Part shown: positions 19,058 through 30,616 of the stretch, in pieces | Layout of the letters: each line of letters starts with the position of its first letter | Numbering within the stretch: position 1 is the stretch's first letter | NCBI GenBank assembly: GCA_947446635.1 | Contig: CANFHF010000002.1 | Span: forward strand, 1-64,000 | Length of the DNA: 64,000 nt | From: Flavobacteriaceae bacterium | GTDB lineage: Bacteria > Bacteroidota > Bacteroidia > Flavobacteriales > Flavobacteriaceae | Reading direction: 5' to 3' | The notes under the pieces: generated by a model | The model's database searches: none | Told to the model about the DNA's origin: nothing | The model's input: only the letters and a program-made list of their open reading frames with translations | Program-made: the position numbers and the translations under genes

Positions 19058-20116
19058 TTAATATCTATATACAAAGGCGTTTACGTTCATTCCTGCGCCA
19101 ACCGAAGCAAAAATTATAACATCACTTTTATGGAGCTCTTGATTTTCAATTTTTCCACGGATCAGTAAATCCAAAAGGGTAGGTATAGTAGCCACGCTAC
19201 TGTTGCCCAACTCATGAATACTCATGGGCATGATGTCTTTTGGAACTGATTTGCCGTATAATTTGTAAAATCGATGAATTATGGCTTCATCCATTTTTTC
19301 ATTGGCCTGATGAATAAGAATTTTTTTCACGTCATCAATACCTAATCCACTTTTGTCTAAACAACTTTTCATCGCCGAAGGAACTTCACTCAAGGCAAAT
19401 TCATAAATTTTTCGACCATACATTTTTATATAACGAGTATCTTCGTCTAATTCTGGATTGTATGATTTTCCAAAAAATAGGTACCCCGCTTCATCATAAG
19501 CGTAAGTAGCGCTTTCATAGGATAATAAACCAGTTTCGGTATCTGAAGCTTCAATTATTGTTGCTCCGGCACCGTCAGAATAAATCATGGAATCGCGGTC
19601 ATGTGAATCAACTACTCTCGAAAGGGTTTCCGCACCTATCACTAAACAGCGTTTTGCCATGCCTGATTTGATAAAAGCATTGGCCTGAAGCACGCCTTCT
19701 ATCCAGCCCGGACAACCAAAAAGAATGTCATAAGCAACACATTTTGGGTTTTTTATTTGTAATTTATGTTTAACTCTAGTGGCTAAACTTGGAATCATGT
19801 CCGATTGTATAGTGCCGTATTTTACATCGCCAAAGTTGTGTGCGAAAATAATATAATCAATGGTTTCAGGATCAATTCCTGCATTTTCAATTGCTTTTTC
19901 TGAAGCTAAAAAAGCTAAATCTGAAGTGCATTGATCAGGCGTTGCATACCGTCTTTTTTCGATACCTGTAATACTTTTAAATTTCCCAATTACCACCTCG
20001 TTTGGATAGCCAAAAGGCGTGCCATCTTCATTTAAAAACACATGTTTATCAAAGTCGGTATTGGCAACTTTTATTTCGGGAATATAACTTCCTATTCCGG
20101 TTATTTTTATTTTCAT
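19058..20116 (-). CDS. 3-oxoacyl-ACP synthase III (FabH)-like protein
   Basis: 352 aa; putative Cys (FGCPGW), His (HQANEKM) and Asn (ELGNSSVATIPTLL) active-site motifs of the KAS III family. Confidence 0.85.
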   Translation of the reverse strand: MKIKITGIGSYIPEIKVANTDFDKHVFLNEDGTPFGYPNEVVIGKFKSITGIEKRRYATPDQCTSDLAFLASEKAIENAGIDPETIDYIIFAHNFGDVKYGTIQSDMIPSLATRVKHKLQIKNPKCVAYDILFGCPGWIEGVLQANAFIKSGMAKRCLVIGAETLSRVVDSHDRDSMIYSDGAGATIIEASDTETGLLSYESATYAYDEAGYLFFGKSYNPELDEDTRYIKMYGRKIYEFALSEVPSAMKSCLDKSGLGIDDVKKILIHQANEKMDEAIIHRFYKLYGKSVPKDIMPMSIHELGNSSVATIPTLLDLLIRGKIENQELHKSDVIIFASVGAGMNVNAFVYRY

Positions 20117-20317
20117 TCGAATATTTTATAAAAATATGGGCTAATTTATAGATAAAAGAGCATTTTTTCGATAAATCACAAAAATTTAGTAATTTTATTT
20201 TAACCAACCTTGCCAATAACAAGTTGTTTTTTTATTTTTTTTAGATAAACTATTACATTTCAACTTTGTGAAGGTTAAAATTACAGGATCGTTCTTTATA
20301 GAGGCTTTATGATCGCA

Positions 20318-23167
20318 TTAGTGTTCCATATACGCTTCAATTCGAGCGCAGCTGCAAACTAAGTTTCGGTCACCATAAGCGTCATCTGCTCTGCGAACGG
20401 TTGGCCAAAATTTATTTTCTGCAATATAATCCAATGGGAATGCGGCTTTTTCTCTACTGTAGGGAAAATTCCAAACATCTGCAGTCAGCATTCCTAAAGT
20501 ATGGGGAGCATTTTTCAAAACATTGTTTTTGTCTTCCAATGTGGCAGCTTCAATTTCTTTTCTGATGGAAATCATCGCATCGCAAAAACGGTCTAATTCT
20601 TCCAAATTTTCGCTTTCTGTCGGTTCAATCATCAAGGTTCCAGCTACCGGAAATGAAACAGTAGGCGCATGGAAACCATAATCCATCAAACGTTTGGCAA
20701 TATCAGTAACTTCGATTCCTTTTTGTTTAAAAGGGCGACATTCCAAAATCATTTCGTGTGCGGCACGACCCATTTCTCCGGAATATAAAGTGTCGTAATG
20801 ACCGCTTAATTTTTCCTTGATGTAATTGGCGTTTAAAATAGCATACTTAGTAGCGTCTGTAACACCTTCTGCACCTAACATCGAAATGTAACCATATGAA
20901 ATCAAGCAAACCAATGCCGAACCCCAAGGCGCAGCAGAAATTGCCGTAATGGCGTTGTCTCCACCTGTTGGAATTACGGGATTTGTTGGTAAAAAAGGAA
21001 CTAATTGTGGCGCTACACAAATTGGGCCAACACCTGGTCCGCCACCACCGTGGGGAATTGCGAAAGTTTTGTGCAAATTCAGGTGGCAAACATCAGCGCC
21101 AATGGTAGCCGGATTGGTCAACCCCACTTGCGCATTCATATTGGCGCCATCCATGTAAACCTGTCCTCCGTTATCGTGAATAATTTGTGTAATTTCCTTG
21201 ATGGCGCTTTCAAAAACCCCATGAGTGGATGGATACGTCACCATCAAACAAGACAAATAATCCTTGTGCTCAATCGCTTTTTCGCGTAAATCGTCAACAT
21301 CAATATTTCCGTTCTCCAATGTTTTGGTGACAATCACTTTCATTCCGGCCATCGCTGCCGATGCCGGATTCGTTCCGTGTGCCGATGAAGGAATTAAGGC
21401 AATGTTTCTGTGTTGATCACCGCGAGATTGATGATAGGCACGAATCACCATCAATCCGGCATATTCCCCTTGCGCACCAGAATTAGGTTGTAAAGTTGTT
21501 CCTGCAAAACCAGTAATAACGTTTAATTGCTGTTCCAGTTTTCGTAACATTTCTTGATATCCTTCTGCTTGATCCAATGGGGCAAAGGGATGAATGTTGT
21601 TCCAAAAAGCATTACTCAATGGCAACATTTCGGCAGCGGCATTCAACTTCATGGTGCAGGAACCCAACGAAATCATGGAGTGGTTTAAAGCCAAATCTTT
21701 ACGTTCCAACATTTTGATGTAACGCATCAAAGCGGTTTCTGAATGGTATTTATTGAAAACATCGTGTTGCAGGAATGTTGAAGTTCTTACTAAATTGGAA
21801 GGGAAATGATTCGTTTCAGTCAAAGCTTCAATCGAAGTTGCCTGTATATTTTTTGTGGATGCGAAAATCCCAACTATTTTATTTATATCGACAATACTGG
21901 TAGTTTCGTTCAAGGAAATGGAAACGGTATTTTCGTCAATATAGTAGAAATTGACTTCTTTTTGTTCTGCTATGACGCGTACTTTTTTGGTGTCCGCTTT
22001 TACAACAATGGTATCAAAGAAAGCGGTATTGGTCTGTTGCAAACCTAATTTTTCCAATTCGTTTGCCAAAGTTGCTGCCAAGGCATGAATTTTATTGGCA
22101 ATGTATTGCAGGCCTTTTGGACCGTGGAACACAGCATACATCCCTGCCATAACCGACAGTAAAACTTGCGCCGTACAAATATTTGAAGTCGCTTTGTCGC
22201 GTTTGATGTGTTGTTCGCGAGTTTGCAAAGCCATCCGAAGCGCACGATTCCCATCAGTGTCAACAGTCACGCCAATAATTCTTCCCGGCATACTTCTTTT
22301 GTATTCGTCTTTTGTGGCGAAATAAGCGGCGTGTGGTCCGCCATAACCTAACGGAATTCCGAAACGCTGTGTAGTTCCCACTACTACTGCCGCGCCCATT
22401 TCTCCAGGAGGGGTCAATTTAATTAAACTCAAAATATCGGCTGCAACGGCCACTTTTATTTCGTTAGCTGCTGCTTGGGCAATAAAATTAGTATAATCAT
22501 GAACTTGTCCGTATTTCCCGGGGTATTGAAGGATAGCTCCAAAAAAATCGGCTGAAAAATCAAAATTTTCATGATTGCCGACGACTAATTCGATGCCAAT
22601 AGGAGTGGAGCGGGTTTGTAAAACGGACAAAGTTTGTGGTAAAATTTCCTCGGAAACGAAGAATTTATGAATGTTGTTTTTCTTTTGGTCACGAGAACGA
22701 ACGTCAAATAACAATGCCATAGCTTCTGCAGCTGCAGTTGCTTCGTCTAATAATGAAGCATTGGCAATTTCCATTCCTGTCAATTCGATAACCATAGTTT
22801 GGAAATTCAAAATGGCTTCGAGACGACCTTGGGCAATTTCGGCCTGATAAGGAGTGTATGCGGTATACCATCCTGGGTTTTCGAGAATATTTCTTTGAAT
22901 TACGGCTGGTACAATAGCTTGATTGTAGCCTAAGCCAATATAGGACTGGAACATTTTATTTTTAGCACCTAATTGCGTAATATGGTTGAGGTACTCATAT
23001 TCAGTCATTGCAGGGTCTAAATCCAGTGTTTTTTTTAAGCGAATAGTGTCAGGAAAAGTTTCATATAATAGCTGTTCGATAGACTCAACCCCTATTGTTT
23101 TCAACATGTGTTGAAGGTCGTTTTCTCTTGGTCCAATGTGTCTTAAAGCAAATGAATCTGTTTTCAT
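20318..23167 (-). CDS. gcvP: Glycine dehydrogenase (aminomethyl-transferring), glycine cleavage P protein
   Basis: 949 aa; [40 protein letters not shown] site. Confidence 0.97.
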   Translation of the reverse strand: MKTDSFALRHIGPRENDLQHMLKTIGVESIEQLLYETFPDTIRLKKTLDLDPAMTEYEYLNHITQLGAKNKMFQSYIGLGYNQAIVPAVIQRNILENPGWYTAYTPYQAEIAQGRLEAILNFQTMVIELTGMEIANASLLDEATAAAEAMALLFDVRSRDQKKNNIHKFFVSEEILPQTLSVLQTRSTPIGIELVVGNHENFDFSADFFGAILQYPGKYGQVHDYTNFIAQAAANEIKVAVAADILSLIKLTPPGEMGAAVVVGTTQRFGIPLGYGGPHAAYFATKDEYKRSMPGRIIGVTVDTDGNRALRMALQTREQHIKRDKATSNICTAQVLLSVMAGMYAVFHGPKGLQYIANKIHALAATLANELEKLGLQQTNTAFFDTIVVKADTKKVRVIAEQKEVNFYYIDENTVSISLNETTSIVDINKIVGIFASTKNIQATSIEALTETNHFPSNLVRTSTFLQHDVFNKYHSETALMRYIKMLERKDLALNHSMISLGSCTMKLNAAAEMLPLSNAFWNNIHPFAPLDQAEGYQEMLRKLEQQLNVITGFAGTTLQPNSGAQGEYAGLMVIRAYHQSRGDQHRNIALIPSSAHGTNPASAAMAGMKVIVTKTLENGNIDVDDLREKAIEHKDYLSCLMVTYPSTHGVFESAIKEITQIIHDNGGQVYMDGANMNAQVGLTNPATIGADVCHLNLHKTFAIPHGGGGPGVGPICVAPQLVPFLPTNPVIPTGGDNAITAISAAPWGSALVCLISYGYISMLGAEGVTDATKYAILNANYIKEKLSGHYDTLYSGEMGRAAHEMILECRPFKQKGIEVTDIAKRLMDYGFHAPTVSFPVAGTLMIEPTESENLEELDRFCDAMISIRKEIEAATLEDKNNVLKNAPHTLGMLTADVWNFPYSREKAAFPLDYIAENKFWPTVRRADDAYGDRNLVCSCARIEAYMEH

Positions 23168-23305
23168 GTAATGGTAAAAGTGTTGTTTTTTTAAGCTGCA
23201 AATTTATGGATTATTATCAAAATAAATGGGGGTTCAAGTAGCTGATTCTTGGGAATCTTTCAACTAAAATCGTTATTTGTTAACAACGTTGATTATTTTT
23301 GTTGG

Positions 23306-24079
23306 ATGAAGATTTTTAGGGGAGTATTTGATATTTATATAGATGGCAGTATCCACGTGGCTTTTGCCGTGTTTTGTCTGCTTCAGAATACTATTATTTC
23401 AAATCATTTGGTTTCCATGGACTATTTAGCTTTTTGTGTGTTTTTTGGAACCGTTTTAGGTTATAATTTTCTGAAATATTTTGAAGTTTTTAGAAAAGGC
23501 TTTTTTGGGTCCAATAAATACTATGCAATTATAATAGTGAGTGTTTTGGCAGGAGTAGGATTTTTATTTTCTTTTTATACCTTGGAAAATAGGATTCAAA
23601 AACTACTATTTTTTTCAGGATTATTCGTTTTGATATATCCTTTCCTAAGGAGATATGGCTGGTTGAAACTTTTTTTAGTAAGTTTCGTGGTTACTTTTAT
23701 AACGGTATATATTCCTTTTCAAACTTTGAAATGGGTGCCTTTTGAATTTTACATTGTCTTGATTCAACGCTTTTTTATACTCACTAGTTTGCTAATTCCT
23801 TTTGAAATAATGGACAGTAAAACTGATGAAAAAATCTTGAACACTCTACCTCAATTATTTGGTATCAATAACGCTAAATTATTTGGAATTGTATTAGTAA
23901 TTCCATTTATTATTTTAGAGTTTTTAAAACAGAATCCCAGTTATTTAGTGCTGCCAATAGGAATTGTTACGGTTTTGTTTATTGACTTCACGGAATGGAA
24001 AAGAAACAAATATTATACCTCTTTTTGGGTTGAAAGTGTGCCGATTTTATGGTGGTTGATGTTGGTTTTATTTCAATAA
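23306..24079 (+). CDS. Conserved multi-pass membrane protein, possibly UbiA-prenyltransferase-like
   Basis: ORF 23249-24079; start more likely at 23306 (MKIFRGVFDIYIDGSIHVAFAV). Multiple hydrophobic segments; family assignment weak. Confidence 0.6.
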   Translation: MKIFRGVFDIYIDGSIHVAFAVFCLLQNTIISNHLVSMDYLAFCVFFGTVLGYNFLKYFEVFRKGFFGSNKYYAIIIVSVLAGVGFLFSFYTLENRIQKLLFFSGLFVLIYPFLRRYGWLKLFLVSFVVTFITVYIPFQTLKWVPFEFYIVLIQRFFILTSLLIPFEIMDSKTDEKILNTLPQLFGINNAKLFGIVLVIPFIILEFLKQNPSYLVLPIGIVTVLFIDFTEWKRNKYYTSFWVESVPILWWLMLVLFQ

Positions 24080-24108
24080 AAAACCGAAACATTTCTGTTT
24101 CGGTTTTT
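24079..24108. terminator. Bidirectional terminator
   Basis: AAAAACCGAAACA-TTTC-TGTTTCGGTTTTT between convergent genes. Confidence 0.88.
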
Positions 24109-24115
24109 ATAAAAT

Positions 24116-26161
24116 CTATAACAATCCCGCTCTTTTCAATAATGCTTCCGGTTTTGGCTCTTGTCCTCTAAAGCGTTTGTACAAAATCATGGGGTGTTCG
24201 GTTCCGCCTTTTGAAAGTATATTTTCCTTGAATTTTGTTGCCACTTCTTTGTTGAAAATTCCTTTTTCCTGAAAATATTCGAAGGCGTCTGCATCCAATA
24301 CCTCCGCCCATTTGTAGCTGTAATATCCTGAAGAATAACCGCCTTGGAAAATGTGTAAAAAAGCCGTGCTCATTGCGTTTTCCTTAACATCGGGATATAA
24401 TTGTGTTGCTGCAAATTGCTCCGTCTCAAAGGTTTTGATGTCTTTAATGTTCGAAGGGTCTTGTCCATGCCAGCCCATATCCAATAATCCAAAACTCAAC
24501 TGGCGCATGGTTGCCATTCCTTCCTGAAAACTCGCGCTTTCCTTTATTTTGTGCACTAATTCCATTGGAATCATTTTGCCAGTTTCATAATGATAGGCGA
24601 ACAAAGCCAAGGCTTCTGGTTCGTAACACCAATTTTCCATAATCTGGCTTGGTAATTCGACAAAATCCCAATAAACCGATGTTCCGGACAAACTGGGATA
24701 GTTGGTATTAGCTAACATCCCATGCAAACCGTGGCCAAATTCGTGAAATAAGGTCGTCACTTCGTTGAATGTCAAAAGCGATGGTTTGGCTTCCGATTTC
24801 TCGAAAGCGGCAATTGGCGGAGTGAAATTGCAAACATTCGAAATATGAGGTCTTTCGTTGATGCCTTTTTTAATGTATTGTGATTTGAAAGACGTCATCC
24901 AGGCACCGTTTCGTTTTCCTTTTCTCGGGAAGAAATCGGTATAAAAAACCGCCACTAATTGGCCGTCTTCGTCTTTTACTTCGTAGGTTTTTACGTCCTC
25001 GTGGTATTTGTCAATTTCAAAGGTTTCTTCGAAAGTGATGCCGTATAATTTTTGTGCCACCGTGAAAGCACCATCTAAAACTTTTTCCAATTGAAAATAG
25101 GGTTTCAATATTTCGTCATCCAAACTGAACAATTGTTGTTTCAATTTCTCCGAATAATAAGCGCCATCCCATTTTTCGAGTTGCTCAATTCCATCCAATT
25201 CTTTGGCGAAAGCGGATAATTGGTCAAATTCTTTTTCGGCTGCGGGTTTGGCTTTGGCCAATAAATCATTGGAAAACGAAATTACTTTATCTGGAGTTTC
25301 TGCCATTCTTTCTTCGAGTACAAAATGGGAATGTGTTTTGTAACCCAAAACTTGGGCTCTGTCAAAACGCAATTTGGCAATTTTTAACACGATTTCCTGA
25401 TTGTCGAATTCATTATTTTGAAACGCTCTGGCGCCAGAGGCAATGGCCATTTTCTTGCGCAGTTCGCGGTTGTCGGCATAGGTGACAAACGGAATATAAC
25501 TAGGATGATCCAAGGTGAAAACCCAGCCTTCTTTTTCTTGACTTTTCGCCAAAGAATGAGCAGCTTCTCGAGTTCCTTCCGGCAATCCAGCCAAATCATT
25601 TTCGTCGGTAATATGCAATTCGAAAGCATGGGTTTCTGCCAAGACATTTTCGCCAAATTGCAAACTCAACTTCGATAATTCCTTATCAATTTCGCGTAAT
25701 TGGGTCTTTTTGTCTTCGGGTAAATTGGCTCCGTTTCTGGAAAAACTCTTGTATTTTTTGTCTAAAAGCGTAGTTTGTTCCGGGTTGAGGTTTAAGTGTT
25801 CTTTTTGCTCGTAAACTGTTTTTACTCTGGCAAACAAATCAGGATTAAGGCGAATATCATTTCCGAATTCAGACAATAAAGGCGAAACTTCCTGTGCAAT
25901 TTTTTGCATTTCGTCACTGGTTTCAGCAGAATTCAAATTGAAAAAGATACTTGATATTCGATCTAATACATCGCCACTAAAAGCTAAGGCTTCAATCGTG
26001 TTTTCAAAAGTGGGTTTTATCGGATTTCTTACAATGGCATCAATTTCGGATTTCGCTAGTTCGATTCCTTTTTGAAATGCAGGTAAGAAGTCATCGTTTT
26101 TAATTTTCGAAAACGGCGCCGTATTGTATTTTGTGTTGAAATGGTGGGTTAAGATGCTCAT
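24116..26161 (-). CDS. M3 family metallopeptidase (peptidyl-dipeptidase Dcp-like)
   Basis: 681 aa; TLFHEFGHGLHGML zinc-binding motif; PSLSGTSVYWDFVELPSQIMENW. Confidence 0.93.
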   Translation of the reverse strand: MSILTHHFNTKYNTAPFSKIKNDDFLPAFQKGIELAKSEIDAIVRNPIKPTFENTIEALAFSGDVLDRISSIFFNLNSAETSDEMQKIAQEVSPLLSEFGNDIRLNPDLFARVKTVYEQKEHLNLNPEQTTLLDKKYKSFSRNGANLPEDKKTQLREIDKELSKLSLQFGENVLAETHAFELHITDENDLAGLPEGTREAAHSLAKSQEKEGWVFTLDHPSYIPFVTYADNRELRKKMAIASGARAFQNNEFDNQEIVLKIAKLRFDRAQVLGYKTHSHFVLEERMAETPDKVISFSNDLLAKAKPAAEKEFDQLSAFAKELDGIEQLEKWDGAYYSEKLKQQLFSLDDEILKPYFQLEKVLDGAFTVAQKLYGITFEETFEIDKYHEDVKTYEVKDEDGQLVAVFYTDFFPRKGKRNGAWMTSFKSQYIKKGINERPHISNVCNFTPPIAAFEKSEAKPSLLTFNEVTTLFHEFGHGLHGMLANTNYPSLSGTSVYWDFVELPSQIMENWCYEPEALALFAYHYETGKMIPMELVHKIKESASFQEGMATMRQLSFGLLDMGWHGQDPSNIKDIKTFETEQFAATQLYPDVKENAMSTAFLHIFQGGYSSGYYSYKWAEVLDADAFEYFQEKGIFNKEVATKFKENILSKGGTEHPMILYKRFRGQEPKPEALLKRAGLL

Positions 26162-26197
26162 GGAGTTACTTTTAACTTCTTTTTAAATGGGGAAAAA

Positions 26198-26680
26198 TTA
26201 TTTTTTTAAATTTTCAGACGATTTATTTACATTGTCTTTTAAACCTTCTTTATAAAAAATAATTTTATCTAAAACACATTTGTCTGAAGTTCCTATGATT
26301 TGTGCCGCTAGAATTCCGGCATTTTTGGCTCCATTTAAGGCAACTGTCGCCACAGGAACGCCACCTGGCATTTGTAAAATCGACAAAACACTGTCCCAGC
26401 CATCAATAGAGTTGTTCGATTTTATAGGTACACCAATCACAGGTAAAGGTGACATGGAGGCTACCATTCCCGGTAAATGCGCTGCCCCACCGGCACCAGC
26501 AATGACTACTGAAATGCCGCGATTATGAGCGTTTTCACTGAAATCAAATAGTTTTTCTGGCGTTCTGTGCGCCGAAACAATGTCAACTTCAGTTTCTATA
26601 TCAAATCCTTTTAGAATGTCTATGGCTTCTTGCATTATGGGCATATCGGATATGCTTCCCATTATTACGGCTACTTTCAT
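26198..26680 (-). CDS. purE: N5-carboxyaminoimidazole ribonucleotide mutase
   Basis: VAVIMGSISDMPIMQEA, SAHRTPEKLFDF, AGAGGAAHLPGMVAS. The ORF extends to 26704; start at 26680 (MKVAVIMG) more likely. Confidence 0.95.
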   Translation of the reverse strand: MKVAVIMGSISDMPIMQEAIDILKGFDIETEVDIVSAHRTPEKLFDFSENAHNRGISVVIAGAGGAAHLPGMVASMSPLPVIGVPIKSNNSIDGWDSVLSILQMPGGVPVATVALNGAKNAGILAAQIIGTSDKCVLDKIIFYKEGLKDNVNKSSENLKK

Positions 26681-26693
26681 ATTTTTTAATTGT

Positions 26694-27851
26694 TTAATTT
26701 CCACTAATTACTCTTATCGTATTTTTCACATCCTCGGCAATTTTTCTTGCCTTATTGATATCTTCATTGACTATCGTGACGTGACCCATTTTGCGGAATG
26801 GTCTTGTTTGTTTTTTTCCGTAAATATGTGGTGTAACCCCATTCCATCCTAATATTTTCTCTATGTTTTCGTAGATTACATTTCCTGAATACCCTTCTGC
26901 GCCAGATAAATTTACCATAATACCAGCGACTTTGCTATCGGTATTTCCAAGAGGTAAATCGAGAATGGCGCGTAAATGATTTTCAAATTGGGAAGTGTAA
27001 CTAGCTTCAATGCTATAATGACCAGAATTATGTGGGCGAGGGGCAACTTCGTTCACTAGAATCTCATCGTTTTCGGTTTGAAACATTTCAACTGCCAAAA
27101 GCCCCACGTGATTGAATTTTTCGGAAACATCTAGTGCGATGGCTCTGGCTTTTGCGGCTACATTATCGTCAATTCGAGCGGGGCAAATCACGTATTCCAC
27201 TTGGTTGGCTTCGGGATGGAATTCCATTTCGACAACGGGATAGGTTTTAATTTCACCTGAAGGACTTCTGCAAACGATGACGGCCAATTCGTTTTTGAAT
27301 GCGATTATTTCTTCGGCAATACATTCTACGTTTGGTAAAATTTCTAGATCTTGAAGAGTTCGAATGATTTTTACGCCAGTACCATCATAGCCAAATTCAG
27401 TACATTTCCATACAAAAGGCATTTCTAGTTTAGAATCGACAATATCGACCACCAAGATTTTTAAATTTCCGTATGTTTTCGATGGCGCTGTGGGGATGTT
27501 GTTCTTGTTATAAAAAGCTTTCTGGATTCCTTTGTTTTGAATGAGTTTTAAGGTTTTTGGTGAAGGATAGATTTTTAATCCTTCGTTTTCAAGTTTTTCT
27601 AAAGCCTCTAGGTTGACGAGTTCTATTTCGAAAGTCAATACATCAACTTGTTTCCCAAAATTATATACCGTTTCAAAATCCATTAAATTTCCTTGAAAAA
27701 AATGGTTGCAGGCAATTTTGCATGGCGCCTCTTCGCTTGGATCTAGGACATAGGTTTGTATGTCGAATTTTCGGGTGTCAAATAAGAGCATTTTACCTAA
27801 TTGTCCGCCGCCGAGAATTCCTAGTTTGAAATTAGAAGAGAAATAATTCAT
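26694..27851 (-). CDS. purK: 5-(carboxyamino)imidazole ribonucleotide synthase
   Basis: 385 aa; KLGILGGGQLGKMLLFD, VNEVAPRPHNSGHYSIEA; next to purE. Confidence 0.95.
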   Translation of the reverse strand: MNYFSSNFKLGILGGGQLGKMLLFDTRKFDIQTYVLDPSEEAPCKIACNHFFQGNLMDFETVYNFGKQVDVLTFEIELVNLEALEKLENEGLKIYPSPKTLKLIQNKGIQKAFYNKNNIPTAPSKTYGNLKILVVDIVDSKLEMPFVWKCTEFGYDGTGVKIIRTLQDLEILPNVECIAEEIIAFKNELAVIVCRSPSGEIKTYPVVEMEFHPEANQVEYVICPARIDDNVAAKARAIALDVSEKFNHVGLLAVEMFQTENDEILVNEVAPRPHNSGHYSIEASYTSQFENHLRAILDLPLGNTDSKVAGIMVNLSGAEGYSGNVIYENIEKILGWNGVTPHIYGKKQTRPFRKMGHVTIVNEDINKARKIAEDVKNTIRVISGN

Positions 27852-28026
27852 TATCGAATTGTTTGTGTATTTTTTACAAAGATAATTGTTTAAAAAACAA
27901 ATGACAATTTCTAGAGAGGTAATCTATTTATAGATGACCTTTTTATGATTTATCATTCTTGGTTTTTTAATCTAAAATAGAATTACTGAAATCCCTATCT
28001 TTGCGCATTATTTTATAACCAAAAAA

Positions 28027-28557
28027 GTGATTCAACTCCACGATAAAAAATTTGTTTCCTTTATTTCTGCTCAAGAAATAGAATTTGCTATTGCTAAAAT
28101 GGCTACCCTAATAGCCGCTGATTTTGCCAATGAGACTCCTATTTTTGTTGGAATATTAAATGGTTCATTTATGTTGGTTTCCGATTTCATGAAGCAGTAT
28201 ACAAAACCCTGTGAAGTGAGTTTTATAAAAATGGCTTCTTACGATGGGACTTTATCTACAAATGAAGTTAAACAAATAATTGGTTTAGATCAAGATTTAT
28301 CCGGGCGAACGGTTGTTGTCTTAGAAGATATTATTGATACCGGGAATACATTGGTTGCTTTGAAAGAATTATTCAAAAAACAAAAGGTAAAAAATTTCAA
28401 AATAGCAACCCTTTTTTTTAAACCAGAAGCCTACAAACAAGATCTTAAAATTGACTATATTGGAATCAGAATTCCAAACAAATTTATAGTTGGCTATGGG
28501 TTAGATTATAATGGCTTGGGCAGGAATTTACCCGAAATATACCAACTACAAGATTAA
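28027..28557 (+). CDS. hpt: Hypoxanthine phosphoribosyltransferase (GTG start)
   Basis: 176 aa; VVVLEDIIDTGNTLVAL PRPP motif; start codon GTG. Confidence 0.92.
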   Translation: MIQLHDKKFVSFISAQEIEFAIAKMATLIAADFANETPIFVGILNGSFMLVSDFMKQYTKPCEVSFIKMASYDGTLSTNEVKQIIGLDQDLSGRTVVVLEDIIDTGNTLVALKELFKKQKVKNFKIATLFFKPEAYKQDLKIDYIGIRIPNKFIVGYGLDYNGLGRNLPEIYQLQD

Positions 28558-28606
28558 ATACAGAAATATTTATAAATTACTTAACTCATAACTTACAATT
28601 ACAAAA

Positions 28607-29179
28607 ATGATTAACATTGTTTTATTTGGAAAACCGGGAGCTGGAAAAGGCACACAAGCAGAATTTTTAAAAGGAAAATATAATTTGACACACCTTTCAA
28701 CGGGTGATGTTTTTAGATTTAACATCAAAAACGAAACGGAATTAGGAAAATTAGCCAAAACTTATATGGAAAATGGTGATTTAGTTCCTGACGAAGTAAC
28801 CATTAAAATGTTGCAAAGTGAAGTAGATAAGAATCAAGATTCCGCTGGGTTTTTGTTTGATGGTTTTCCAAGAACAATAGCTCAAGCCAAAGCATTAGAT
28901 GCTTTTTTGTCAACAAAAAACGAAAAGATTACCGCTACCATTGCATTAGAAGCTGATGACGAAATTTTAATACAACGTTTATTGGAAAGAGGAAAAACTA
29001 GCGGAAGAGTTGATGATCAAGACGAAGAAAAAATCAGAAACCGCTATCAAGAATACAATGAAAAAACGGCTCCTTTAATGGAGTATTACCATACACAAAA
29101 TAAATTTTATGCTGTAAATGGAATAGGTTCTATAGCTGAAATTACTCAACGCCTTAGTGGTGTGATTGAAAAACTCTAG
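28607..29179 (+). CDS. adk: Adenylate kinase
   Basis: VLFGKPGAGKGTQAEFL, LFDGFPRTIAQA, GRVDDQDEEKIRNRYQEY. Confidence 0.96.
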   Translation: MINIVLFGKPGAGKGTQAEFLKGKYNLTHLSTGDVFRFNIKNETELGKLAKTYMENGDLVPDEVTIKMLQSEVDKNQDSAGFLFDGFPRTIAQAKALDAFLSTKNEKITATIALEADDEILIQRLLERGKTSGRVDDQDEEKIRNRYQEYNEKTAPLMEYYHTQNKFYAVNGIGSIAEITQRLSGVIEKL

Positions 29180-29263
29180 TTTATAAGTTTAGGACTATGA
29201 ATTAGTTATTTGTGAAATTAAACCTCATTACCTCACAATCTTAATATTCTTTTAAATATATAA

Positions 29264-30538
29264 ATGGAACTATTAATAATATTATTTTTAATTATCTTAA
29301 ATGGTGTTTTTTCGATGTCGGAAATCGCGCTGATTTCGGCAAGAAAAAATAGATTGGAAACGTCAGCCAAGAAAGGGAATAAGAATGCTAAAATCGCATT
29401 AGATTTGGCCAATTCCCCCAATAAATTTTTATCAACGGTTCAAATAGGCATAACGCTTATAGGGATTTTAACGGGTATTTATAGTGGGGATAAAATAACT
29501 ACCGATGTCCAAACTATTGTCTTAGGGTTTGAAATGCTCAAGCCTTTTGCGCATTCTATTGCTGTGGGGATAGTGGTGGTAATTTTGACTTTTTTCTCCT
29601 TGGTTTTAGGAGAGTTATTGCCCAAGAGAATTGGTTTGAATCATCCAGAAGCCATTGCTAAAGCGGTGGCATTTCCCATGAAAATAATTTCAATAATTAC
29701 GGCGCCGTTTATTTGGTTACTGACACATTCGACAGATTTTTTATTGGATCTTTTACAAATAAAACCTACCGCCGATGGAAAAGTCACCGAAGAAGAAATT
29801 AAAGCGATTATCAAGGAAGGAACTGAAGTGGGAGAGGTACAGGAAATAGAGCAAGATATTGTGGAGCGGGTTTTTCATATTGGCGATAGAAAAATAAACT
29901 CTTTGATGACGCACAGAAAATCAGTAGTGTCCTTGCCTTTGCATTCTAATAAAACACAAGTTAGGGAGTTTATGTTGAAAGAATTGCATTCTATTTATCC
30001 GGTGTATGGAGAAAATCACGATGATATTGTAGGAGTGGTAAACTTGAAAAATATTTTCGCAAATATTGATACATCCGATTTTAATTTGCCAGAAATAATT
30101 ACTGAAGCGCCTTTTATGATGGAGCAAACCACTGCCTATAAGGCGCTGGAACAATTCAAAAATACGGGAATTCACTATGCTTTTGTCTCTGATGAATACG
30201 GTGTTTTTCAAGGAATAATTACCCTGAATGATATTCTAGAAGCTTTGGTTGGTGACGCTTCCGATTTTAATAAAGATGAATTCCAATTGGTCGAAAGAGA
30301 AGATGGAACTTGGATGGTTGACGGGCATTATTCTTTACATGATTTCTTGACTTATTTCGAATTAGATGAATTAATTAATGATTATGAAGTAACCACCGTG
30401 AGCGGATTAATAATGATTGAACTTTCTCATATTCCAAAACAGGGAGAGAAGTTGATTTGGCAAAAATTTGAATTAGAAGTCATTGATATGGATGGCGTGA
30501 AGATTGATAAAGTGTTGGTGAAAGCCTTGAAAAAGTAA
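29264..30538 (+). CDS. Hemolysin/CNNM-CorC family protein (DUF21 + CBS domains)
   Basis: 424 aa; MSEIALISARKNRLE, GELLPKRIGLNHPEAIA, CBS pair, C-terminal transporter-associated domain. Confidence 0.9.
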   Translation: MELLIILFLIILNGVFSMSEIALISARKNRLETSAKKGNKNAKIALDLANSPNKFLSTVQIGITLIGILTGIYSGDKITTDVQTIVLGFEMLKPFAHSIAVGIVVVILTFFSLVLGELLPKRIGLNHPEAIAKAVAFPMKIISIITAPFIWLLTHSTDFLLDLLQIKPTADGKVTEEEIKAIIKEGTEVGEVQEIEQDIVERVFHIGDRKINSLMTHRKSVVSLPLHSNKTQVREFMLKELHSIYPVYGENHDDIVGVVNLKNIFANIDTSDFNLPEIITEAPFMMEQTTAYKALEQFKNTGIHYAFVSDEYGVFQGIITLNDILEALVGDASDFNKDEFQLVEREDGTWMVDGHYSLHDFLTYFELDELINDYEVTTVSGLIMIELSHIPKQGEKLIWQKFELEVIDMDGVKIDKVLVKALKK

Positions 30539-30578
30539 AAACAGGATTAAGGTTTTCGGTTCTGGGAGTTAGTTTATA

Positions 30579-30613
30579 CCCCAAACCTAAAACCTAAAAC
30601 CTAAAACCCAAAA
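30579..30613 (+). repeat. Tandem heptamer CCTAAAA (three units plus flanks), upstream of obgE
   Basis: ccccaaacctaaaacctaaaacctaaaacccaaaa directly before ATG at 30617; right arm of an imperfect inverted repeat with 30549-30566. Confidence 0.8.
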
Positions 30614-30616
30614 GAA

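Noticed and set aside
23168-23249. Glycine riboswitch upstream of gcvP
   Set aside because: The gap is too short and shows no riboswitch-like conserved stems.
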